64,000 bases of DNA from JAGNXB01 sp942490895 (GTDB lineage: Bacteria; Bacteroidota; Bacteroidia; Chitinophagales; Saprospiraceae), in the NCBI GenBank assembly GCA_942490895.1, contig CALNZC010000056.1, positions 1 through 64,000 on the forward strand, read 5' to 3'. The number at the start of each line of letters is the position of its first letter. Within the stretch, counting starts at the first letter, position 1. Below are positions 16,697 to 25,034 of the stretch, piece by piece. Under the pieces are notes generated by a model, which worked only from the letters and a program-made list of their open reading frames with translations, did no database searches and was not told where the DNA came from. Position numbers and translations under genes: made by a program.

Positions 16697-18358
16697 ATGA
16701 TGCGCATATTGACTTTTATCCTCCTGGGTTCTATGATCTACGCCCTGGGCTCATGTTCTGCTGACACAGAAACCTCGGACGGAATGGAGACACAGGATTC
16801 CACAGCTCTGGCCATGCAGGCCCTGTTAGGCAAATACACCTCTGTGAAATTGACCACAGATTTGGCCACCCTTTCTTCTTCAGAGCGACAGATGATCCCC
16901 CTTTTGATTGAGGTGGCCAAAATCATGGACAGCCTGTTCTGGTTTGAAGCTTATGGTGATCGCGATGAATTGCTGGCGACGATTGAAAGTGAGGATATGG
17001 GCCGATTTGCCGTCATCAACTACGGCCCTTGGGACCGTCTCGGAGGTAATGCCCCTTTTGTGCCTGGCGTGGGTGAAAAACCTGCCGGAGCCCGCTATTA
17101 TCCAGAGGATATGACCAAGGAAGAATTTGAAGCGGCTGACTTGCCGGGTAAGGCTGGGTTGTACACATTTGTCCGCCGGAACGAGAACGGCGATCTGATG
17201 ATCATCCCCTATCGGGAGATGTTTGCCGCTCAGGTGGGCCGTGCTGCTGCATTGCTGGATCAGGCTGCAGCACTGGCTGAAGATGCCGGCTTGAAGAATT
17301 ACCTCACCATGCGTGCAAAAGCCCTGCTGACGGATGACTACCAGCCCAGTGATCTGGCCTGGATGGACATGAAAGACAATCACATCGATTTTGTGGTCGG
17401 TCCGATCGAGACCTATGAAGACCAGCTTTACGGATACAAAGCCTCCCATGAAGCCTATGTCCTGGTGAAGGATATGGAGTGGAGCCAGCGCCTGGAAAAG
17501 TATGCCGCCTTTATGCCTGAATTGCAAAAAGGACTGCCTTGTGCGGATCAATACAAAAAAGAGAAGCCGGGAGGCGATGCGCAATTGAACGCCTATGATG
17601 TCATCTATTATTCCGGCGATTGTAATGCCGGGAGTAAAACCATTGCGATCAACCTGCCCAACGATGAAGAAGTGCAACTGAAAAAAGGCACACGCCGCTT
17701 GCAATTGAAAAATGCCATGCGTGCCAAATTCGACAAGATCCTGATCCCGATCGCTCAGGAGTTGATCGATCCCTCCCAACAGAAGCATGTCATTTTTGAT
17801 GCCTTTTTTGCCAATACGATGTTTCACGAGGTCGCCCATGGATTGGGTATTAAAAATACCATCAATGGTAAAGGCAGTGTCCGTGAAGCCATCAAGGAAC
17901 ACTCTTCTGCGTTAGAGGAGGGCAAAGCCGATATTCTCGGTTTATATATGGTCAACCAACTCTTTAAAAAAGGAGAATTGACCGGTGCGACTATGGAAGA
18001 TTATTACGTCACATTTATGGCCAGCATTTTTCGCTCCGTACGATTTGGTGCATCCAGTGCGCACGGAAAAGCCAATATGATCCGATTTAATTTCTTTCAG
18101 GAATATGGCGCCTTCGTTCGTGATGAAGCCACTGGCACCTATAAGATCGATTTTGAAAATCTGCAGAAAGCTACTGATGCCCTCGGTGCTTTGATCCTAC
18201 AGATCCAGGGAGATGGTGCTTACCAACAAGCTGCCGACCTGGTCGCCCAAAAAGGACAGATCACACCGCAACTTCAAGCCGACCTGGACCGCCTATCAGA
18301 AAAGGGTATTCCTGTCGACGTGGTTTATGAACAAGGCGTGGAGGCACTCGGCCTCTAA
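16697..18358 (+). CDS. M49-like (dipeptidyl-peptidase III type) zinc peptidase lipoprotein
   Basis: A 553-residue protein with a lipoprotein signal, MMRILTFILLGSMIYALGSC (Cys20). Zinc site: HEVAH at 377-381 followed by GLGIKNTINGKG, and EEGKADILGLY beginning at 407, matching the paired HExxH and EExxAD arrangement of M49-like enzymes. Canonical DPP III has HExxGH, so this is the shorter-motif branch. It likely removes peptides from the N-terminus of oligopeptides in the periplasm. The start at 16697 or 16700 is chosen because the hydrophobic signal begins there; a GTG at 16661 would add 12 residues. A strong terminator follows. Confidence 0.85.
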   Translation: MMRILTFILLGSMIYALGSCSADTETSDGMETQDSTALAMQALLGKYTSVKLTTDLATLSSSERQMIPLLIEVAKIMDSLFWFEAYGDRDELLATIESEDMGRFAVINYGPWDRLGGNAPFVPGVGEKPAGARYYPEDMTKEEFEAADLPGKAGLYTFVRRNENGDLMIIPYREMFAAQVGRAAALLDQAAALAEDAGLKNYLTMRAKALLTDDYQPSDLAWMDMKDNHIDFVVGPIETYEDQLYGYKASHEAYVLVKDMEWSQRLEKYAAFMPELQKGLPCADQYKKEKPGGDAQLNAYDVIYYSGDCNAGSKTIAINLPNDEEVQLKKGTRRLQLKNAMRAKFDKILIPIAQELIDPSQQKHVIFDAFFANTMFHEVAHGLGIKNTINGKGSVREAIKEHSSALEEGKADILGLYMVNQLFKKGELTGATMEDYYVTFMASIFRSVRFGASSAHGKANMIRFNFFQEYGAFVRDEATGTYKIDFENLQKATDALGALILQIQGDGAYQQAADLVAQKGQITPQLQADLDRLSEKGIPVDVVYEQGVEALGL

Positions 18359-18378
18359 ACCCATCTACTAGAAGAGAT

Positions 18379-18412
18379 AAACAAGAGGCCTTCCCCGGAG
18401 GGCCTCTTGTTT
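18379..18412 (+). terminator. Rho-independent terminator after the M49-like gene
   Basis: A perfect 12 bp stem AAACAAGAGGCC with GGCCTCTTGTTT and a 10-base loop lies 20 bases after the stop codon. The T-run is short (GTTTAAT). Confidence 0.85.
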
Positions 18413-18445
18413 AATGCGCTTCTACTTGACCTATTCCTCTCATTT

Positions 18446-20875
18446 ATGTTTCGTTTTCTGTTTACTCTCATCTTCCAATTTGGTTTGTGCCTTATCCTGA
18501 ATGCGCAATCCTCGATTCAAGGGGTCATTCACGATGATACGAATGAGCCCTTGATCTTCGCCACTGTAACGTTATTGGACAGTGCTCAAAATCTGATCAA
18601 AGGAACGGTAAGTGATGAATCCGGTCATTTTTCCTTTGCTGATCTTTCCCCAGGTTCTTATACCCTATCGATCAGTTATACCGGCTATTCACCGTTCACG
18701 CCTGATCCCATCACGTTGACAAAAGGCCAGGATCTTGATCTGGGAATGATCACATTCCAATCTTCCGCGATCGATCTGAGTGAAGTGGAGGTCACCGCCC
18801 AACGAGCCCTGATAGAAGTCTATGCCGACAAAATGGTCTTCAATGTAGATGGCAGTGCAAATGCCTCGGGGAACAACGGTCTTGAATTACTCGGAAAAGC
18901 ACCCGGAGTCTCCATTGATCCGGATGGCAATATTATTGTCCTTGGAAAAGGTGGGGTACGTATTTATATCAATGGTCGACCATCCAACTTATCTGGTACC
19001 GACCTGACGTCCATGTTGCAGAGTCTGCAGTCAGATAATATTCTGTCCATTGAGATCATTACAAATCCATCAGCTAAATATGAAGCCGAAGGAAATGCGG
19101 GCATCATCAATATCCTCCTCAAAAAAAATGTCAACCTCGGACTGAACGGTTCCTATATCGGCAGTTATTCCAAGGGTGATCTGCGCAGATACAGCAATAG
19201 TCTGTCCATGAATTATCGCAAAGGACCAGTCAATGCCTATGGAACGATTACCCAGACAGACAATCACTTTCAAGAAGATTTCATCGACACAAAATTGCTG
19301 AGCAATGGCCTCTTCCTGGATCAACGAACAGTGGGCATTAACCGCCGAGCGTCATACGCTGCAACAGGTGGAATAGATATCGATATCCATCCCAAACATT
19401 CTCTTGGATTGACCGCAAACCTGCTGCGCAACAAGCAGCGGAATACACAAGATGGCCCAACCCTGGTGTTTCAGACGAATCCGGAATCATTGATCGAAAC
19501 ACTGATCTCCAACAGTGAGGATAATATTCTTTCTTTCAATGGAAATTACAACCTGAATTATCGGACCACTTTCAGTAAAAAAACAATTCTCAATACAGAT
19601 TTCAGTTTGGGTCATTTTGACAGCGAAGGAGAGGTTATCCAACCCAATCAATATCTGGATCCCTCAGGTCAGCTGACCAGAGAGGTCAATAACAAATTCA
19701 ATACCCAAACGGGCATTCGCATCCTGGGTGGTCAGGCGGATCTCGCTACCGAACTGTACCAGATCAACATCTCAGCAGGGGTTCGTGCGACCCAGATTGA
19801 AACCGAAAATAAATTTAAATTCTATCAATCGCCGAATGGAATTTATGAACTGGATATCCTGAGGAGCAATGATTTTTCCTACAGTGAAGAGGTCCTTGCT
19901 GGATATCTGATATTGAAGAAAACCATTAGCCAGAAAGTAGATGTGAACGCAGGCCTCCGGGTGGAACACACGTCTTCAGTTGGTCAACTTGTGAGCCAGG
20001 TGCCCACAGAAAATGCTCATGTTAAACGGAGCTATACCGATTACTTTCCCAATGTCAGTGTCTCTTACAAACCTTCTTCGGATCACGCGATCAGTTTGAG
20101 TGTCGGTCGGCGAATTACTCGTCCCAGTTATCAGGATCTAAATCCATTCGAAAAAAAGGTAAGTGAGATCACCACGTTTAAAGGAAATCCATTCCTCCAA
20201 CCCCAGTACATCACCAATTATCAGTTGACTGTAGACCACCGCCTTGGGAAGGAGCGGTTGGTCGCCACTCTTCTATTCAGTCAGAATACCGGTTATTTTG
20301 CCAAGATTCTGGAGATCCAGAATGAACGAGAAACCTTTATTATTCCCCGGAATATGGAGGTAAACAATACCTATTCAGCCACTTTCAATTATCCAGTAAA
20401 GATCACTTCCTGGTGGGAAGCGGTCAACTTTGCCAGTTTGAATTACATCACCTATGAAGGCCAATTTGATTCTGCTGCCATCGGAATTAACACCTTTGTT
20501 TATGATGCCCGAATTCAGAATAATATTCAATTACCGGCTGGATTCCTCCTGGATATTACCGCGAGCTATCAAAGTCCCTGGATCTGGAGAGGAACGATCG
20601 AAATTAAGGCCACCAGTGAACTGAATATTGGCATCAGGAAAGACTTTTTCAACAAGCAGTTGCAACTGCGACTGACGGCTACAGATATCTTCAACACCTC
20701 CAGTGATTACCCCTATTATGGAAATTATGGTGGCCTGGAGATTCAGGGTGAATACCGGTCTGACAGCAGCCGATTTGGGGCGACCCTGACCTGGAAATTC
20801 GGCAATCAGCAACTCAAGTCATTGAAAAAAAGAAAATCAGGATTAAACGATGAATTGAACCGGATCTCTGACTAG
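18446..20875 (+). CDS. TonB-dependent outer-membrane receptor (outer membrane beta-barrel family)
   Basis: An 809-residue receptor. The start at 18446 gives a signal peptide (MFRFLFTLIFQFGLCLIL, cleavage near NAQ). A carboxypeptidase-regulatory-like domain follows (SIQGVIHDDTNEPLIFATVT ... SYTGYSPF), then a plug-like domain with VNGRPSNLSGTDLTSMLQSL-type sequence (INGRPSNLSG) and SIEIITNPSAKYEAEGNAGI, then a long barrel typical of the family represented by Pfam OMP_b-brl_3. The substrate is unknown. The stop TAG overlaps the stop of the convergent GNAT gene (CTAG at 20872-20875). Earlier starts lie within the terminator hairpin and are rejected. Confidence 0.9.
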   Translation: MFRFLFTLIFQFGLCLILNAQSSIQGVIHDDTNEPLIFATVTLLDSAQNLIKGTVSDESGHFSFADLSPGSYTLSISYTGYSPFTPDPITLTKGQDLDLGMITFQSSAIDLSEVEVTAQRALIEVYADKMVFNVDGSANASGNNGLELLGKAPGVSIDPDGNIIVLGKGGVRIYINGRPSNLSGTDLTSMLQSLQSDNILSIEIITNPSAKYEAEGNAGIINILLKKNVNLGLNGSYIGSYSKGDLRRYSNSLSMNYRKGPVNAYGTITQTDNHFQEDFIDTKLLSNGLFLDQRTVGINRRASYAATGGIDIDIHPKHSLGLTANLLRNKQRNTQDGPTLVFQTNPESLIETLISNSEDNILSFNGNYNLNYRTTFSKKTILNTDFSLGHFDSEGEVIQPNQYLDPSGQLTREVNNKFNTQTGIRILGGQADLATELYQINISAGVRATQIETENKFKFYQSPNGIYELDILRSNDFSYSEEVLAGYLILKKTISQKVDVNAGLRVEHTSSVGQLVSQVPTENAHVKRSYTDYFPNVSVSYKPSSDHAISLSVGRRITRPSYQDLNPFEKKVSEITTFKGNPFLQPQYITNYQLTVDHRLGKERLVATLLFSQNTGYFAKILEIQNERETFIIPRNMEVNNTYSATFNYPVKITSWWEAVNFASLNYITYEGQFDSAAIGINTFVYDARIQNNIQLPAGFLLDITASYQSPWIWRGTIEIKATSELNIGIRKDFFNKQLQLRLTATDIFNTSSDYPYYGNYGGLEIQGEYRSDSSRFGATLTWKFGNQQLKSLKKRKSGLNDELNRISD

Positions 20876-21426
20876 TCCCTGTTGACCGTTATTGATTTCC
20901 TGGGCAGGATCAACTCCCAATATCCCACATCGATCCATTGTCCGAATTTAAACCCTACTTCCCTAAAATGGGCGACTTTCTCATAGCCCAGACGTTCATG
21001 CAACCGGATGCTTGCCGGATTGGGCAGGGCTATGCCACCGATAACTGCATGGTGTCCCTCCTGTTGTAACACCTGGAGCAAGTGTTGATACAGCTGAACA
21101 CCGGTGCCCTTATGAAGATAGTTTGGATGAAGGTAAATGGTCGTTTCTACGGTGCGTTTGTAGGCCTCCCTCCCTTTCCAGGAACTGGCATATGCATATC
21201 CGATGATCTCACCTTCTTTCTCTGCTACCAACCATGGGTGATTGGCTTGTACAACGGCTATTCGGCTTTTCATCTCACAAGCTGACACCGGGTCCAATTC
21301 AAATGTCGCCGCAGTTCTTGCGATATAGGTATTGTAGATTTCGGCAATGGCAGCAGCATCAACTGGTGTGGCGTCCCTGACCCCATCAAAGAAGGCGGAA
21401 ATCAGGCTATTCGATCGCACGTCCAT
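20872..21426 (-). CDS. GNAT acetyltransferase, phosphinothricin-acetyltransferase-like
   Basis: A 184-residue N-acetyltransferase. VRDATPVDAAAIAEIYNTYI and the block YAYASSWKGREAYKRTVETT-IYLHP, then HKGTGVQLYQHLLQVLQQEG as the acetyl-CoA loop (variant of Q/RxxGxG/A: HKGTGV), and NPASIRLHERLGYEKVAHFREVGFKFGQWIDV are typical of the Pat/MddA group, which acetylates phosphinothricin-like compounds or methionine derivatives. The actual substrate is not known. The start is set at 21426 because upstream residues overlap the preceding gene's end in another frame. Confidence 0.88.
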   Translation of the reverse strand: MDVRSNSLISAFFDGVRDATPVDAAAIAEIYNTYIARTAATFELDPVSACEMKSRIAVVQANHPWLVAEKEGEIIGYAYASSWKGREAYKRTVETTIYLHPNYLHKGTGVQLYQHLLQVLQQEGHHAVIGGIALPNPASIRLHERLGYEKVAHFREVGFKFGQWIDVGYWELILPRKSITVNRD

Positions 21427-21446
21427 GACTAACCTGGTTGAAATTT

Positions 21447-21836
21447 CTATGCCTTGAAATAGGCGCGCATCGGGACGAAGTAGTGATCTTCCCATCCCTG
21501 CTGATAATCAGGTTGCCCATCGGGAATGTCATTATGAATGAGGGTTAGTTCACACCCTTCCCCAGATGGATTAAATTGGATTTCCAGGCGGGAAGGTGTA
21601 TCCTCTTCTTGAAAATCCAGGGTCCGCCAGGATTGAACGATGAGTTCGTTCTTTTCCAATCGAAGATTTTGTCCGTAGATATATCCATCCCAGGCCGAAA
21701 AGGTGTCGCCCATATTCTGTCCACAAGTAGCTTCGCCGCCCGTCATGGCAGCATGTTCTTGACTGTCTAACCAGGCGTGATAAAGACGCGCCGGAGAGAC
21801 CGGAAACCGAACAGTCATCGAAAAAGAATGAGGCAT
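21447..21836 (-). CDS. START-like (SRPBCC/AHSA1) domain protein
   Basis: A 129-residue protein covering one SRPBCC domain: MPHSFSMTVRFPVSPARLYH, AWLDSQEHAAMTGGEA, then GDTFSAWDGYIYGQNLRLEK and IVQSWRTLDFQEED, ending EDHYFVPMRAYF. These form a hydrophobic ligand-binding helix-grip fold. The function is unknown. It lies 20 bases upstream of the GNAT gene on the same strand, so the two probably form an operon. Confidence 0.85.
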   Translation of the reverse strand: MPHSFSMTVRFPVSPARLYHAWLDSQEHAAMTGGEATCGQNMGDTFSAWDGYIYGQNLRLEKNELIVQSWRTLDFQEEDTPSRLEIQFNPSGEGCELTLIHNDIPDGQPDYQQGWEDHYFVPMRAYFKA

Positions 21837-21906
21837 AATCAGGCATTCTATGGTCCATAAATACAGGCAGAACCTGAATCCTTTGTCAAGACGGAAAATC
21901 ATCCGT

Positions 21907-21943
21907 CAGGGTTGTCTGAAGAAAAAACATTCAAGACAACCTG
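21907..21943 (-). terminator. Hairpin downstream of the Pit transporter gene
   Basis: CAGGTTGTCTT pairs with AGACAACCCTG on the minus strand, with a loop containing six T. It lies 24-60 bases after the pit stop codon. There is no long U-run after the stem. Confidence 0.5.
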
Positions 21944-21966
21944 TCCAAATTGCCGCCTCCAGTTTC

Positions 21967-24219
21967 TTATTCCTCCGGATTCAGGATCAACTCGTTGAGT
22001 ACCTTCACCATTCGATTGGAGAAGAGCGCGAGATTTCGGAATTCCGCCAGATAATTCAAATAGAGGACACTGTTTCGTGTACCGATCTCCTGGTTTTTAA
22101 TCCGTTTGATCTGGTTTTTACGGAAGGTACGTATCAATTTCACATAGAGATCAAACTCTATTTGTAGTTGAGCCATATTCAGTGCTTCAGGATTTGAAAA
22201 GGCCTGAATAGTGGTCGCCATCTGCCCTTTCAGTTGGTCTTGAATGATCGCCAATTCCTCCACTTGAAGGGTGGTCAAGGGTTTGTGGTTATTGTCGACG
22301 TGATCGAGATTGGGCTTGACGATGTGACTCACATTTGTGGTCATTTCATTGAGGTAGTCTGCGACGAGGATATACAGATGAGCAGCTTCGATGTGTTCAT
22401 CTTCGACTTTGTCGATGGCTTTGTTCGCCTTGCGTTTGATCTTCTCGGAGCGTTTGTGAATTTCCAAAAATTCAGCATATGCCGCATTGAGCTTGGGCAG
22501 ATCTTCCATGGCCAGTCCCTCCAGGGTATGGTCTAGCACGCTACTCACCCCAGAAAGGATCTTGGCGATATTCGTTCCGGCCAACTGGATGACTTGCTCC
22601 TTGGTTAATCCATCCTCTTCCAACCCTTTTTCAAAGGCCATTTGTTCTTCCAGGCGCTCACCATGATACCGGTGAGAGCGGTACACCACGATAATGGCAA
22701 TTATCAGTACCACCAGGATGGCGATCATGCCACCGAAGTAAAAGATATTCGCCAGAACAAAAGCGATCACGAATGCTGACAAGGCCGTAAAGAACCAACC
22801 ACCGATCACCGACAAGACGCCAGAAACCCGGTAAACTGCACTTTCCCGACCCCATGCTCCATCTGCCAGAGAAGCACCCATGAAGACCATAAAGGTGACA
22901 TAGGTGGTGGAGAGCGGTAACTTGAGATTGGTGCCGATGGTGATCAGGATACTGGCGACAACCAGGGTCACCGATGCGCGAATCAGATCAAAGGATGGGG
23001 CATCTTCACCCAGATGTGCCTGTTTCTCTGAAAAAGGGCGCTCATCAAATTGCTTTTCCATCGTCCGCATAAACCCTGCAGGCAGGACACGAGTAATGGA
23101 AGCACTCATCTTTGAGAAATTCCTGACCAACCGGCGTGAAACGGTATATGACGTGAAGCGTTCTGTCCCTTCGTACTGGCGACCCAGGTCCAGGGATGTC
23201 TTAACAACAGATCTGGCTTTTTTCGAAAACCATAATGTGATCGTCATGATGGCCCCTGCCAATAACAACAAGAACGTGGGTGTTGGCACTTTACCGGCAA
23301 GGCCATCCATCAACAAGGCATCTGGAGAAACACCACCTGAAGCCACCCAAATTTCCCAGGCATTATATCCTGCCAGAGGAACACCTATGAAATTGACCAG
23401 ATCATTTCCAGCGAAGGCCATGGACAGGGCAAATGTGCCGATAAGGACGATCAATTTGAGTATGTCGACCTTGGTGAACATGGTCAGTAACTGTAGAATG
23501 GCAGTCCAGGCCACAAAACTGATGGACAGGATCGCCCAGGTATTGGATACAATCCAATCGAGGGTTTCGTCGCTCATCCAGGAAGCACCTTTAGCTCCTT
23601 TGATGAGTAGAAAATAGGTGATCGAGGCAATAGCCAATCCTCCCCAGATCGAACCAAAGTACTTGAGCCGATGGGTGTAATCGAAAGAGAAGAGTAATCG
23701 AGTGAGATATTGGATCAGTACGCCTGCACTGAAGGCAATAACGACGGACAGAAGTATGCCGGCAATGATTGCCAGGGCTTTCCCTGAATTGATATATGCA
23801 CCCAGGTCCAACCCATCGGTGGAGGTATAGATCTTGATCAGAGAGATGGCCACAGCAGCCCCCAATAATTCAAATACAATGGAAACCGTAGTTGATGTCG
23901 GCATGCCATAGGTGTTGAAGGCATCCAGCAGGATGACATCCGTTACCATAACGGCCAGAAATACCAGGATCAGCTCTGAAAAGAAGAAGTTTTCGGGATG
24001 GAAGATTCCCTTCCTTGCCACTTCCATCATCCCACTGGAGAAGGTACACCCGACGATGATGCCCAGGGCAGCAACAGCCAGGATGGTTTTGAAACCAGTT
24101 GCTTTTGAACCTACCGCGGAATTGAGAAAGTTAACGGCGTCGTTACTGACACCCACGATGAGGTCAGAGATGGCCAATAAAAAAAGGACGCCAAGAATGA
24201 CCAGGTAAAATACTTCCAT
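21967..24219 (-). CDS. pit: Pit-family inorganic phosphate transporter with PhoU-like C-terminus
   Basis: A 750-residue inner-membrane symporter of the PHO4/Pit family. The signature GVSNDAVNFLNSAVGSKATG lies near residue 25 and its inverted repeat AGNDLVNFIGVPLAGYNAWE near 268; there are about ten or more hydrophobic segments. Residues from about 560 to the end are hydrophilic and helical, resembling a PhoU-like domain. Such fused long forms are common in Bacteroidota. The substrate is phosphate, probably as a metal-phosphate or cation-coupled complex. It lies on the opposite strand from a second phosphate transporter (25035-26825), separated by 815 bp with a decayed gene. Confidence 0.92.
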   Translation of the reverse strand: MEVFYLVILGVLFLLAISDLIVGVSNDAVNFLNSAVGSKATGFKTILAVAALGIIVGCTFSSGMMEVARKGIFHPENFFFSELILVFLAVMVTDVILLDAFNTYGMPTSTTVSIVFELLGAAVAISLIKIYTSTDGLDLGAYINSGKALAIIAGILLSVVIAFSAGVLIQYLTRLLFSFDYTHRLKYFGSIWGGLAIASITYFLLIKGAKGASWMSDETLDWIVSNTWAILSISFVAWTAILQLLTMFTKVDILKLIVLIGTFALSMAFAGNDLVNFIGVPLAGYNAWEIWVASGGVSPDALLMDGLAGKVPTPTFLLLLAGAIMTITLWFSKKARSVVKTSLDLGRQYEGTERFTSYTVSRRLVRNFSKMSASITRVLPAGFMRTMEKQFDERPFSEKQAHLGEDAPSFDLIRASVTLVVASILITIGTNLKLPLSTTYVTFMVFMGASLADGAWGRESAVYRVSGVLSVIGGWFFTALSAFVIAFVLANIFYFGGMIAILVVLIIAIIVVYRSHRYHGERLEEQMAFEKGLEEDGLTKEQVIQLAGTNIAKILSGVSSVLDHTLEGLAMEDLPKLNAAYAEFLEIHKRSEKIKRKANKAIDKVEDEHIEAAHLYILVADYLNEMTTNVSHIVKPNLDHVDNNHKPLTTLQVEELAIIQDQLKGQMATTIQAFSNPEALNMAQLQIEFDLYVKLIRTFRKNQIKRIKNQEIGTRNSVLYLNYLAEFRNLALFSNRMVKVLNELILNPEE

Positions 24220-24580
24220 AAACCTACATCAATGAATTCTGAATCTTTTGCTTCTTTCCTTCCCATACAACAGACCTCCCTCCCTTCTTTTGGAGATGAC
24301 TTCCATCATATGGATACCTCTTCGGTAGTCTCACTCAAAGACTCCGATTTAGGGTTGGCAATATAGGGCAAGAATCATACACCAGATCAGCATCTGCTCT
24401 ATGTTTCGTTGCTAGCTTAAAGTTAGGCAATCATCCCGAGAGCTGGCTGATTCAAAAGCGAGTTCTTTATCTTCATCATGAATGACCTCAATCACCTAAA
24501 AACCAAACAATCATTCTGGCAGGACACTAAAAATCAAGGATATACCTTTATATTATCCTCTCACCTCACTGACCAATCCG

Positions 24581-24940
24581 CTAAACCCGGGGAACCACCA
24601 CTCTACTTGATATGACTTTCAGACGAACGGACAATCTGACCATTCCTGGGACATCTGGGGCCTTCCTGGACAGGATGAGGGCGATGAGAGATGTGCTCTT
24701 GGAGGAAACTGGTGACAAGTTGCCACCCTTCCTGGGATCACGGACCACCAATCGGGCCTTTGCTGTACTCAGCTGTATATTGATCAGACCAGTGATCCAG
24801 TTGTCATCTCCAACGACACTCATGGGAGGCAGCTTCGTCAATGCGTTCCACATAACCTTGCCCGAATCGATCAGTGTCATACCTGAGGCTATAGTGGAGC
24901 AATTATCCATGCCCCGTTCATCAAACTGCGAGGCATGCAT
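24581..24940 (-). pseudogene. Decayed fragment of a TonB-dependent receptor plug domain
   Basis: The minus-strand frame reads VMWNALTKLPPMSVVGDDN, then ITGLINIQLSTAKARLVVRD-PRKGGNL, then SLIALILSRKAPDVPGMVRL. This follows the TonB-receptor plug pattern DALxxLPSVSVVGDDNxxVRGL, xxYSTAxLNGxxVPDPxKGG, LIDxIxVxKxxxPDLPGxxG, but with many lost residues and no signal peptide or barrel. I therefore read it as a remnant. There is no other gene in 24220-25034. The assignment rests on pattern recall. Confidence 0.5.
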
Positions 24941-25034
24941 ATCTGGGTGAGTTCCATTGCCACCCGTTGATCGGATTGGCGTATTTTAAAACATGCAGAT
25001 AACACAAAGACGAGTACATCGTAATCTGAATTAG

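Noticed and set aside
24612..24950. Plus-strand frame over the TonB-receptor remnant
   Set aside because: The minus strand shows the recognisable plug motifs, so the plus frame is its shadow.
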